Shown one piece after another: positions 24,830-33,621 of a stretch of 40,344 bases of DNA. The translations under genes and the position numbers were made by a program. The stretch is from assembly GCA_013003245.1 (NCBI GenBank), contig JABDJX010000212.1:1-40344 (forward strand), read 5' to 3'. A model generated the notes under the pieces. The model made no database searches. It was not told the origin of the DNA and saw nothing but the letters and a program-made list of their open reading frames with translations. This DNA comes from Silicimonas sp. GTDB lineage: Bacteria > Pseudomonadota > Alphaproteobacteria > Rhodobacterales > Rhodobacteraceae. Position 1 is the first letter of the stretch; every line of letters starts with the position of its first letter.

Positions 24830-25891
24830 TTAGTGACGTTTCAGCGTTTCACCCAACTGGATTTTGGGAGAAAGCTCGATACGTTGACCCCGTTCTGTAA
24901 TGGACCCGTCGGTGCGGCCGGCGATGATGCGCGCCGCTTCACGCCCGATGGAAATGCGCTCGGCATCCATCGTCGCAAGCTTCTGCGGCAGCCCATCCAA
25001 AAGACGCACCCCGTTAAATCCGGCAAGGCCAATCTGGCCGGGCACATCAACACCCTGGTCACGCAGATACATCAGACCACCTGCGCCAATCATGTCATTC
25101 GAGTAATAGAGAAAGTCCAGATCGGGCGAGCGTTTCAGGATTTTCTCAGTTAACTCGCGGCCTTTCACCAAAGAAGAGCCGCCGTCATAGAACTCTTGAT
25201 CCATGATCTCGATGCCCTCTTTGGCCAAGGCCTCAGTGAACCCCTCAAACCGTTTTCGGGCCCGGTGGTCCAACGGCATCTTAGTGCCAAGGAATCCAAT
25301 GTTCTCATATCCATAGCGCACGATTTGTTTGGCCATCATTCGCCCAGCCCGTCGGTGGCTGATGCCGACCACTGCATCAATCGGGTCGCCATCGGTGTCC
25401 ATGATCTCGACCACGGGAATGCCTGCTGACGCCAACATCGCACGCGAAGCGTCGCTGTGTTCAAGCCCTGCGATGATTACGCCTGAAGGCCTCCACGACA
25501 GCATATCAAAAAGAACGTTCTCTTCTTTCTCGGGCAAATAATTTGTCACGCCCACCACAGCCTGAAGCGGCGAGTCGTCAAGTACTTCGGAGATACCTGT
25601 CAGCACTTCGGGAAACACCATGTTGGACAGTGACGGAATGATGACTGCAACCAAATTGACCCTGCTGGAGGCAAGCGCACCGGCGATCTTGTTCGGAACG
25701 TACCCCAAATCCTTCGCGGCACGCACCACCTTTTCGCGGGTAGCATCCGACACATCACCCCGATTGCGCAACACGCGGCTTACCGTCATTTCCGATACGC
25801 CAGAGGCGACGGAGACGTCCTTCAGCGTTAACGGCCTGCGTGGCACTTCAATATCCTCAGTTATTGGGATGACTTTCTTATCGTCGCTCAT
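24830..25891 (-). CDS. LacI family transcriptional regulator
   Basis: A 353-residue repressor. The helix-turn-helix is LTLKDVSVASGVSEMTVSRV (21-40) with the hinge-helix region NKIAGALASSRVNL (about 67-80); the rest is a periplasmic-binding-protein-like sugar domain. The hinge and the LSNMVFPEVLTGISEVL stretch resemble the GntR (gluconate) group. No sugar transporter or catabolic gene lies beside it, so the effector is unknown. AAGGG precedes the ATG, and a matching palindrome 35 bases before the start suggests autoregulation. Confidence 0.9.
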   Translation of the reverse strand: MSDDKKVIPITEDIEVPRRPLTLKDVSVASGVSEMTVSRVLRNRGDVSDATREKVVRAAKDLGYVPNKIAGALASSRVNLVAVIIPSLSNMVFPEVLTGISEVLDDSPLQAVVGVTNYLPEKEENVLFDMLSWRPSGVIIAGLEHSDASRAMLASAGIPVVEIMDTDGDPIDAVVGISHRRAGRMMAKQIVRYGYENIGFLGTKMPLDHRARKRFEGFTEALAKEGIEIMDQEFYDGGSSLVKGRELTEKILKRSPDLDFLYYSNDMIGAGGLMYLRDQGVDVPGQIGLAGFNGVRLLDGLPQKLATMDAERISIGREAARIIAGRTDGSITERGQRIELSPKIQLGETLKRH

Positions 25892-25926
25892 GCCGCTTTA
25901 AACCCTTACGCCTATCTATTACCCAA

Positions 25927-25938
25927 GTTACCGCTAAC
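25927..25938. promoter_or_regulatory. LacI-family operator candidate
   Basis: GTTACCGCTAAC has inverted four-base arms (GTTA/TAAC) around a CG centre, matching the general LacI-family pattern TGTTAnCGnTAACA. It sits 35 bases before the LacI-type gene, in its likely promoter, which supports autoregulation. Binding is inferred from position and pattern. Confidence 0.55.
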
Positions 25939-25995
25939 GGCTGCCGTTGCAAGCTGCTTGATCCGCAGCACAGAACGCGTGACAAAGGGCAAAGC

Positions 25996-26071
25996 GGCAC
26001 CTTAGCTCAGCGGATAGAGCAACCGCCTCCTAAGCGGTAGGTCATAGGTTCGACTCCTATCGGGGCCGCCA
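25996..26071 (+). tRNA. tRNA-Arg (CCU)
   Basis: A 76-base cloverleaf with D-stem GCTC/GAGC, anticodon stem ACCGC/GCGGT around CTCCTAA (anticodon CCT), variable AGGTC, T-arm ATAGG-TTCGACT-CCTAT and encoded GCCA end. The acceptor stem is not clean: GGCACCT pairs with CGGGGCC except at A4-G69 and U7-C66. Everything else is canonical, so this is called a functional tRNA with reservation; a partly recombined or decayed copy is the alternative. Confidence 0.8.
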
Positions 26072-26129
26072 ATTGAACTGGCCATTTTGCCTTGGCGCTC
26101 TAACTTACGACGCCAGAAGGGAAGCAATT

Positions 26130-26927
26130 ATGGCCAACGAAGATCGACTGGTGGAGGAGGCAGCCAGCCTTGCCCCAAAGCATATTTACGAAATTATCCG
26201 TCGCGAAGGTGATGAAGAATTGGCACGCCCAACCCGGTCGCTGATCTGGTCAGGCACCGCGGCTGGCGTGATGATCAGCTTTTCTGTGATTGGCGAGGCC
26301 ATTTTGCGCACGTATTTGCCAGAGAATTCGCTTCAGTACCTGATCGAGAACCTTGGTTATAGCCTTGGCTTCCTGTTGGTCATCCTCGGCCGCCTTCAGC
26401 TTTTTACCGAAAACACGATCACCACCATATTTCCCTTGGTCGGCGAACCGACCGGGCGCATGTTTGCACGTGTCGCCCGCCTTTGGGGCATTGTGTTGTC
26501 AGCGAACGTAGTAGGCGCTTTGGGTGCTGCCTTGGTTATCGCCTTTACGCCGGCGATCTCTCCCGAAGTCTTGCCTGCAATCACTGAACTTTCTGAGCAC
26601 GCACTGGGTTTTCCTGCAATGGAAGCCTTCGCACGGGGCATTCCCGCGGGCGTTCTTGTTGCCGCGATCGTGTGGATGCTGCCTCAGGCAGAAAGTGGAT
26701 CGTTTTGGGTCATCGTGTTCTTCACCTGGCTCATCGCGGCTGGCGACTTCACGCACATAATCGCCGGCTCTGTCGAGATGTGGTTTATGCTGGTGTCAGG
26801 CCTGACCTCTATACCAGATGCAATATTCGGGTTTTTCCTGCCTGTTCTGGCCGGAAATGTTGTCGGTGGCACTGTTATTTTCACGATGATGGCATGGGGT
26901 CAGGTGCAGGCCGAAGTTGAGGACTAA
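26130..26927 (+). CDS. formate/nitrite transporter (FNT) family channel
   Basis: A 265-residue protein with six hydrophobic spans. It begins with an acidic cytoplasmic stretch and the basic RSLIWSGTAAGVMISF entry to the first span; LQLFTENTITTIFP lies at the second half-helix, where FNT channels have their L(F)TG-type motif, and GDFTHIIAGSVEM matches the conserved family GxFxHxIAGSxE region near the central histidine. That histidine is present. It resembles the YfdC subgroup, whose substrate is uncertain. The ATG at 26130 is preceded by GGGAAG; the tRNA lies 58 bases upstream. Confidence 0.85.
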   Translation: MANEDRLVEEAASLAPKHIYEIIRREGDEELARPTRSLIWSGTAAGVMISFSVIGEAILRTYLPENSLQYLIENLGYSLGFLLVILGRLQLFTENTITTIFPLVGEPTGRMFARVARLWGIVLSANVVGALGAALVIAFTPAISPEVLPAITELSEHALGFPAMEAFARGIPAGVLVAAIVWMLPQAESGSFWVIVFFTWLIAAGDFTHIIAGSVEMWFMLVSGLTSIPDAIFGFFLPVLAGNVVGGTVIFTMMAWGQVQAEVED

Positions 26928-26935
26928 GGCGCGGC

Positions 26936-27343
26936 CTACAAGAGCCACAAGATGATGCCCGTCGCTATGGCGCCGATTGTAAGAATGGTGGCCAGTATGG
27001 TCATGTTCCGTGCTGGCTGTGCATCAACGTCATGATCGCTCATCCGCTTGTGTGTCTGGCGTGACTTTTGCACAGCGCTCCAAAATATCACGATGGCACA
27101 AACAATAAAAACTTCGGCTACTGACTTTGCCAAAAGCGGGTAATCGGTCTGGCGAAAGACGGCCTTCAACCCCAAAGCCACGCCGATACACGCCATTCCT
27201 GTGCGCATCCATCCCGCAAAGGTACGTTCGTTAGCCAGGACGGTCCTGTCCTCGGCCCAGTCAGTTCGCGTTTCTGCCAGGTCGTTGGAAGACTTTTCCT
27301 CTGATTTGGGCAAAAATCTGTTCCTTATCATAAGCAGGCGCAT
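26936..27343 (-). CDS. YidH-type DUF202 membrane protein
   Basis: A 135-residue inner-membrane protein of the DUF202 family. The signature NERTFAGWMRTGMACIG lies at about 38-55 just before the first of three hydrophobic spans; a charged loop (KSRQTHKRMSDHD) precedes the last span. Function is unknown in the family. It ends eight bases from the FNT stop on the other strand. GTG or ATG alternatives near 27331-27343 differ by four residues only; AAGG lies upstream of the chosen start. Confidence 0.8.
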   Translation of the reverse strand: MRLLMIRNRFLPKSEEKSSNDLAETRTDWAEDRTVLANERTFAGWMRTGMACIGVALGLKAVFRQTDYPLLAKSVAEVFIVCAIVIFWSAVQKSRQTHKRMSDHDVDAQPARNMTILATILTIGAIATGIILWLL

Positions 27344-27475
27344 TCGGCCTTAGATCAGGCAAGAACGCAACACGGTCCAATTGCGCAATGAAATCAATCT
27401 ATAGGCAAAACGCAATCTATCCGATATCAGCAAGTTTAGGGGTCGCTGAATTTTTAGGCGAAGGACATTACATCG

Positions 27476-27940
27476 ATGGCATTAGATCCGCGTGAGGCTC
27501 GCGGTGAGTACCTCAAGCGTCACACAGAATCTTTGATTAAGGATCTTGGTTACGCAAGAGCCTGCGAAGTGTCGGGCAAATCTAAAGCAACCTTGGGCCG
27601 CTACGCGTCACTTCAAGACGAGAACTCGGATCGATTTATGCCGGTCAATGTTCTGGTGGAACTTGAACTCGCCGCAAGCCTTCCTTTTGTCACCAAGGCA
27701 ATTGCCGAATTGCAGCAACTAAAGCTTGAATACGGTGATGATAGGAGCGCGGACTCGGACGGGCTGAACTCAGACGTCATTCGTTTGTCTCAGCGTTTTG
27801 CGACGTTGATGGCCGAGTATAACTACTCGATGGCTGATGGTGTGATTTCGATGAATGAGACCCGCAGGTTGCTTGATGAGACCAACGCTCTTCAAAAAGT
27901 TCTGATGGAGATGAAACTGCATTTGCAGGAACGCGATTAG
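27476..27940 (+). CDS. small helical protein with a possible DNA-binding motif
   Basis: A 154-residue soluble, acidic, mostly alpha-helical protein. Residues 22-50 (LIKDLGYARACEVSGKSKAT followed by LGRYASLQD) fit a helix-turn-helix of the kind seen in CII-like phage regulators; the C-terminal half (about 105-154) predicts as a coiled coil. AAGGAC lies ten bases before the ATG. The promoter region holds the direct repeat CAATCTAT at 27395-27402 and 27413-27420. I do not recognise a named family, so the regulatory role is only a suggestion. Confidence 0.6.
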   Translation: MALDPREARGEYLKRHTESLIKDLGYARACEVSGKSKATLGRYASLQDENSDRFMPVNVLVELELAASLPFVTKAIAELQQLKLEYGDDRSADSDGLNSDVIRLSQRFATLMAEYNYSMADGVISMNETRRLLDETNALQKVLMEMKLHLQERD

Positions 27941-27942
27941 CT

Positions 27943-28045
27943 TTAGGTTCTTGGAACCCCCGGCCGGGCGCTGGGGTCGCAGACGTCCCGACCAGGGGAC
28001 CGAGCCGCGCAGGGATGAACAGGCGACCCGGTACGATAACCTAAG
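27943..28045. other. strongly self-complementary block, possible structured RNA
   Basis: Three nested stems can be read just past the 27476-27940 gene: TTAGGTT (27943-27949) with AACCTAA (28038-28044), GGGTCGC (27974-27980) with GCGACCC (28023-28029), and GTCCC (27985-27989) with GGGAC (27996-28000). A further GC-rich hairpin (CCCGGCCGGG) sits between the first two 5' arms. It does not match tRNA, SRP RNA, RNase P or tmRNA as I know them. The order of the arms closes into one branched fold, so an sRNA or a structured 3' end is possible. Confidence 0.4.
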
Positions 28046-28151
28046 TCTTCATCCTGATGCTGATTAATGGGAAATTATCCGATCAGTTGTCATTTCTGCA
28101 CAGATGAAGAATTGACGTAGCGTAACCATGTTATGAAAAATAATGGGGCCG

Positions 28152-28184
28152 AAAATTATAAAAGGCTGGGAGGGGATCCCAGCC
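28152..28184 (-). terminator. rho-independent terminator of the winged-helix gene
   Basis: Read on the minus strand, GGCTGGGA pairs perfectly with TCCCAGCC over a five-base loop (28164-28184) and is followed by TTTTATAATTTT. It lies 210 bases beyond the minus-strand gene that ends at 28395. Between 28185 and 28394, and between 28046 and 28151, I see no gene. Confidence 0.7.
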
Positions 28185-28394
28185 CTAACATCAAGCAAAA
28201 CCGTCCCCACTCATACGATAGGCACACACCCCAAGCCCCTAGCAACATTCACCCAGCAAACTCGTGACTTCCCAGAAGACCGTTGAGGTCTCGATCCATT
28301 CTGGAAACGGGTCCAACTCCCCGCCTTGCTTCTAACACATATGGCATCGGCAGCCAATCGCCAACTGGGAAAAAATCTGTTGACACGTCATTAT

Positions 28395-29099
28395 TCAAGC
28401 CACGCGGATCGCATTCTGGTCGATCGACAGAACGTATCCCTGACGCGCGACTGTTTTGATCAGAAGTTCGGCCACCATCTGATTACCAAGTGCGTCTCGC
28501 AGTCGTTTGATTCGCGTAGCACCCGCGGCCTCTTCACAATCAGCAGCCGACTTGCCTGAAATCACTGCTTCGATCTCGGCGCCAGACAAAACGTCTCCGT
28601 CCATCCGTGCTTCCGCAAGAACAGAGATCGTTTCAATCGCAGCACCCGTCAGAGTGAAATCCATGTCGTTGATCGAAACGATTTTCTCCTCGCGGTTAAT
28701 CGCGAGTGATGAGACCTGAATGCCCTGTCGTTCAATCGCCGCCATCCGGCGATTCTGCAGCACCATGGTGACCACAAAAACCAGACATGCGATCAAAAGC
28801 CCTGTCGCGAAAAGCATCAACACAAAGATCACCAACCGGTAGCTGGCCAAAACCTCGGAAAACGCCGTGCCAGATTGTGCGAGTATCTCCAAAAGCTTGA
28901 TTTCGGCGGCAGAGGTCAAATCAGCGTTCTCGACAAACAACCGCTCGACCCGCGCGTTAAAGGCGTTGGCGTCGGGCAGCGCGAAAAGCAGAAAAGCACC
29001 GGCGGTGCCAAGGATCAGAACAACAGCAACGATGCCGATGACGACAACCCTGGCACCTGCCGCTTTAGCCTCAGAAGCGGAGGAAGTATTGGCCTGCAT
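28395..29099 (-). CDS. membrane-anchored winged-helix protein
   Basis: A 234-residue protein with two membrane spans (about 17-41 and 88-113) enclosing a periplasmic loop of about 45 residues, then a cytoplasmic C-terminal domain (about 136-234). That domain reads like an OmpR/ToxR-type winged helix: FTLTGAAIETISVLAEAR, a central SGAEIEAVISG helix, RIKRLRDALGN as recognition helix and a closing VARQGYVLSID wing. There is no receiver domain. ToxR- and CadC-like regulators carry the winged helix before the membrane span, so this order is reversed. Its start overlaps the small exported protein gene by 29 bases. Confidence 0.65.
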   Translation of the reverse strand: MQANTSSASEAKAAGARVVVIGIVAVVLILGTAGAFLLFALPDANAFNARVERLFVENADLTSAAEIKLLEILAQSGTAFSEVLASYRLVIFVLMLFATGLLIACLVFVVTMVLQNRRMAAIERQGIQVSSLAINREEKIVSINDMDFTLTGAAIETISVLAEARMDGDVLSGAEIEAVISGKSAADCEEAAGATRIKRLRDALGNQMVAELLIKTVARQGYVLSIDQNAIRVA

Positions 29100-29364
29100 C
29101 CCGTTTCCTCTTCTCTAGCCCAGCGTCATCAAAGACCGACTGGACTTGCAACAACTGCCAACCGGCGGATTTGAGCCGCCCGGCAACAGTGGATTGCACC
29201 TTGTTTGACATAGCACAAGGGCTGCTGTCGATCTGGATGACGCCATAGTGAAGTTGAAGCGGATTATCACGCTTGGCCTTATAATCAGCGTAACAGGCGG
29301 CATGCGCAGGGGCGGCAAACCAGGCGATGGCCACAAGGGCAAGAAGATATGGATGCTTTTTCAT
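29071..29364 (-). CDS. small exported protein
   Basis: A 97-residue protein with a clear signal peptide (MKKHPYLLALVAIAWFAAPAHA) and a mature part of about 75 residues with two cysteines (ACYADYK and SPCAMSN), so a disulfide in the periplasm is plausible. The ATG at 29364 has GAGG upstream. It overlaps the start of the membrane-bound winged-helix gene by 29 bases, so the two are translated from one mRNA, and it could supply or modify the periplasmic signal for that protein. No family is recognised. Confidence 0.65.
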   Translation of the reverse strand: MKKHPYLLALVAIAWFAAPAHAACYADYKAKRDNPLQLHYGVIQIDSSPCAMSNKVQSTVAGRLKSAGWQLLQVQSVFDDAGLEKRKRDAGQYFLRF

Positions 29365-29543
29365 GGGCTCAACCTCGCCTCGCATTGCTTGAAAATCAAT
29401 AACAAGAGCGCTCCCGCCCCCTGATATCTCATATCACCGCCCCGATATTGAGCGTCAGAGTGGTTCGGCCACAGTTTGGTGTCATCGACAACAAAGCGGG
29501 ATCGCCCCGCAGTAACCTTAACGAAAACCTTTGGGGGTAGATC

Positions 29544-30062
29544 ATGACCCGACTGACACCTTTCACACTCGCCATCGTTGCGGCCTTTGGTATCGCCGTG
29601 GCACCGGCACCTGCCGCTGCTGACAGCGACGATGTCGCCAAGATAATCGCGGGCCTTGCCGTGGCGGGTATCGTGGCCAAGGTCATTGATGACCGAAAAG
29701 ATCGCGATCGTGCAACCGTCCAACAAACGTCTGATTGGAGGCCTTATAACGACTCGTTCGATAATTCGCGCCGCAACCGGAGCATTGACGGTAATCTGCG
29801 CCGCCTTGACGACAATCGACGGTACAACCGCGGGTACAAGCGGTTCGCACTTCCTGACCAGTGCTTGCGCATTCTCGACACCGCCCGCGGTGACCGTCGC
29901 GTTTATGCCCGCCACTGCCTGAAGCGCAACTATGCCTTTGCCAACCGCTTGCCTCAGGCCTGTGAAATCAAGGTCCGCACAGATCGTGGTGTCCGCACAG
30001 TTTACGGACGTCGCTGCCTTGCGCGCGACGGATGGCAGGTTGCCGGCGGTCGCCGCTGGTAA
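29544..30062 (+). CDS. Arg-rich exported protein
   Basis: A 172-residue protein with a signal peptide (residues 1-26, ending APAAA) and a basic mature part rich in Arg, Asn, Asp and Tyr (about 60-100). Two pairs of cysteines follow: QCLRILDTARGDRRVYARHC and ACEIKVRTDRGVRTVYGRRC, an internal repeat of about 37 residues that could form two disulfides. GGGGG lies before the ATG. It is divergent from the 29364 gene. Family not recognised; a structural or surface role is possible. Confidence 0.7.
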   Translation: MTRLTPFTLAIVAAFGIAVAPAPAAADSDDVAKIIAGLAVAGIVAKVIDDRKDRDRATVQQTSDWRPYNDSFDNSRRNRSIDGNLRRLDDNRRYNRGYKRFALPDQCLRILDTARGDRRVYARHCLKRNYAFANRLPQACEIKVRTDRGVRTVYGRRCLARDGWQVAGGRRW

Positions 30063-30117
30063 AACCGAAGGGATCTGGCGCGCACGCATCCCGCACATCT
30101 CCAATGCGCGCCGGTGG

Positions 30118-30215
30118 GCGGGTCAGGGGTCCCCTTCTGACCCGCTCGTTTCAGGGAAGGTAACGAGTACCTTTGTGCTAGGCGGCGGTTCGCGAGGGGG
30201 CCGCCGCCCTTTTTC
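30118..30215 (+). terminator. two terminator hairpins after the Arg-rich protein
   Basis: GCGGGTCAG pairs perfectly with CTGACCCGC (30118-30145), and GGCGGCGG with CCGCCGCC over a 12-base loop (30181-30208), the latter followed by CTTTTTC (30209-30215). Only the second has a T-run, so it is the likelier terminator. It ends 36 bases before the rnhB start. Confidence 0.65.
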
Positions 30216-30250
30216 TTGCCATCACGCTGTAAGCCGTGTTCTTTGCAAGC

Positions 30251-30862
30251 ATGGCGACAGCACCCAGTTTTCGCGAAGAACGCAAATGCCTGAAAGCAGG
30301 CGCGCTGCTCATTGCGGGCGTCGACGAAGTAGGTCGGGGGCCGCTCGCGGGGCCTGTCACCGCAGCTGCAGTCGTTCTCAATCCCAAGCGCACTCCAAAA
30401 GGATTGAACGACAGCAAGAAGCTATCGGCCAAAGCGCGCGACAGGCTTTTTGACGAGATCATGAGCACGGCTGACGTGTCCGTCGCACATGCAAATGTCG
30501 ATGAGATTGATGATCTGAACATTCTTTATGCGTCGCACTTGGCGATGGAACGAGCTGTGCTCGGTTTGAAGACCGCCCCTTGTCACGCCCTGATCGATGG
30601 CAACATGATCCCCAAGGCGCTGTGTTGTCCGGCGACGGCGATCATCAAAGGTGATGCGCGGAGCCTGTCGATTGCAGCCGCTTCGATCATCGCCAAAGTG
30701 ATGCGCGATCGCATCATGGTGGATTTGGCGCAACAGCATCCCGGATACGGCTGGGAGAAAAACGCCGGTTATCCGACCAAAGCGCACAAACTGGCGCTCG
30801 AAAATCTTGGGGTGACCCCACACCATAGACGTTCGTTCAAGCCCGTCTACCAGATGTTGTGA
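30251..30862 (+). CDS. rnhB: ribonuclease HII
   Basis: A 203-residue RNase HII that cuts the RNA strand of RNA-DNA hybrids and removes single ribonucleotides from DNA. The catalytic acids are D25 and E26 ([15 protein letters not shown]), D116 (HALIDGN) and D135 ([20 protein letters not shown]), all present. The C-terminal [17 protein letters not shown] motif is typical. The ATG at 30251 has no strong ribosome site; a GTG five codons upstream is the alternative. ccrM follows on the same strand after 116 bases. Confidence 0.93.
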   Translation: MATAPSFREERKCLKAGALLIAGVDEVGRGPLAGPVTAAAVVLNPKRTPKGLNDSKKLSAKARDRLFDEIMSTADVSVAHANVDEIDDLNILYASHLAMERAVLGLKTAPCHALIDGNMIPKALCCPATAIIKGDARSLSIAAASIIAKVMRDRIMVDLAQQHPGYGWEKNAGYPTKAHKLALENLGVTPHHRRSFKPVYQML

Positions 30863-30884
30863 CAAGATAAAAACTTAACCTATT

Positions 30885-30923
30885 GATTCAAAAAAGAATT
30901 TGACGGCGAATCGCTCGTGACTC
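30885..30923 (+). promoter_or_regulatory. three GANTC sites before ccrM
   Basis: GATTC (30885-30889), GAATC (30908-30912) and GACTC (30919-30923) lie in a 39-base stretch 56-94 bases before the ccrM start. GANTC is the sequence that CcrM methylates, so methylation feedback on its own promoter is likely, as described for Caulobacter. TTAACCTA at 30876-30883 could be a degenerate CtrA half-site. Confidence 0.6.
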
Positions 30924-30936
30924 ATCTTAGGCCTAA

Positions 30937-32076
<1,140 letters not shown>

Positions 32077-32133
32077 TCACACATTCAAAGATACCGCCGG
32101 TGCCTGTGGCCGTCCCACACGCACTGACCTTGA

Positions 32134-32160
32134 CCCCGCCTTCGTGGCGGGGTTTTTTTT
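32134..32160 (+). terminator. ccrM terminator
   Basis: CCCCGCC (32134-32140) pairs with GGCGGGG (32146-32152) over the loop TTCGT, followed by eight T. It lies 57 bases after the ccrM stop and is a textbook intrinsic terminator. Confidence 0.93.
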
Positions 32161-32206
32161 GAGCCGGATCAATTTCAACCGGGCAAAGCCGGATTAAGAC
32201 ATACAT

Positions 32207-33511
32207 GTGAAACCGTTTTTCCTGATCGCCCTTTATCTGACTGCTGTCATTGTGCCGCTGCTTGCGTCGTGGCTGACGGGTGGGCCGCCGCGGACAGTTC
32301 TGCAGGAACTCGCCTCAGGGCTGGGCATCCTCGCCTTTGCGATGATCTTGGCAGAGTTTGTTCTGTCCGGCCGGTTCAAAAGCATCTCGAACGATGTCGG
32401 CATGGACGTGACCATGCGGTTTCACCAATTGATGGCGCGCGTCGCCCTGGCGTTCGCGATGTTGCATCCATTCCTTTACCAAGGGTCACCCACCGGTGGA
32501 GCCCGCCCCTGGGATGCAACGCGACAGCTTACTATCTCAACGGACCTCTACAGTCTTTCGTCCGGTATTGCCGCTTTCGTGCTCCTTCCAAGCCTTGTGG
32601 CCCTTGCCATTGGCCGCAAGCACTTTGACTACAAGTACGAAACATGGCGTCTGATGCACGGGATCGGCGCGCTCTTGATCGCGCTGCTTTTGCTCCATCA
32701 CACAGTCAACGCCGGGCGATATGGATCGCAACCGGTCATGACATGGCTTTGGCTGGCCTTGACTGGAGGTGCCGTCGGTTCACTTCTTTATGTCTATTTC
32801 GGTGTGCCGCTGCGCAAGAAGCTGAAGCCGTGGCATGTGACCTCGGTCACGCAGCTAACGCCCAAACAATGGGAAGTTACGCTTTCGCCAGAAGGTCATG
32901 GTGGTCTTGACTATCAGGCCGGGCAATTTGTTTGGCTAAATGTGGGGCACAGCGCGGTCGCTATCAAAGAGCACCCATTTTCAATAGCCTCGGCACCAGC
33001 TGCGGGCAGGGACGTGTCTTTCATGATCAAAGAGCTGGGCGACTTCACCCGACGCATTGGCCAGATTGAGCCCGGAACGAAAGCCTACCTCGATGGCCCC
33101 TATGGCAGTCTGTCTGTTGACGGTCGCAAAGAGCCGGGCGTGGCGCTGATTGCCGGTGGCGTTGGTTTGGCGCCATTACTGGGCATTGTAAGGCAAATGC
33201 GCCTGACAGACGATCCTAGACAACGGCGTATCATCTACGGAAACCGAACGCTCGAGCAGATTGCATATTGCGATGAACTAGACACAGAAGACGTCGTCCA
33301 TGTTCTGTCAGAGCCACCTGACGACTGGACCGGCGAGGTGGGGTTCGTCGACGCAACTCTGCTGGACCGCACTTTCAAAGCCAAAGAGTATAAGGAATGG
33401 GTCTTTGTCATGTGCGGCCCGGCCATCATGATGGAGAACATCGAAGATCACCTGATATCCAAGGGGACGCCGTCTGACCGCATCCTGTCAGAGCGTTTTG
33501 ACTATGATTGA
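32207..33511 (+). CDS. ferric reductase-like transmembrane flavoprotein
   Basis: A 434-residue protein. The N-terminal half has six membrane spans with paired histidines (MRFHQLMARVALAFAMLHP; WRLMHGIGALLIALLLLHHT), fitting a two-haem ferric-reductase/NOX-type domain. The C-terminal half is a ferredoxin-NADP reductase-like module: FAD stretch EHPFSIASAP, phosphate loop GGVGLAPLLGIVRQM and NAD(P) motif VMCGPAIMMENIEDHL. It would pass electrons from NAD(P)H across the membrane. Start is GTG at 32207, with weak ribosome site; the acceptor is not shown by sequence. Confidence 0.85.
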   Translation: MKPFFLIALYLTAVIVPLLASWLTGGPPRTVLQELASGLGILAFAMILAEFVLSGRFKSISNDVGMDVTMRFHQLMARVALAFAMLHPFLYQGSPTGGARPWDATRQLTISTDLYSLSSGIAAFVLLPSLVALAIGRKHFDYKYETWRLMHGIGALLIALLLLHHTVNAGRYGSQPVMTWLWLALTGGAVGSLLYVYFGVPLRKKLKPWHVTSVTQLTPKQWEVTLSPEGHGGLDYQAGQFVWLNVGHSAVAIKEHPFSIASAPAAGRDVSFMIKELGDFTRRIGQIEPGTKAYLDGPYGSLSVDGRKEPGVALIAGGVGLAPLLGIVRQMRLTDDPRQRRIIYGNRTLEQIAYCDELDTEDVVHVLSEPPDDWTGEVGFVDATLLDRTFKAKEYKEWVFVMCGPAIMMENIEDHLISKGTPSDRILSERFDYD

Positions 33512-33621
33512 GCCGCTGAAGAAATCCAGTTCAGGAAAGCGGATCGCACTCGCAATCCGCTTCACCACTTTCACGACTTGCCTTGCGCTGGCGGTTTTTG
33601 CATTGCGCTGAAGGCCGCCGG

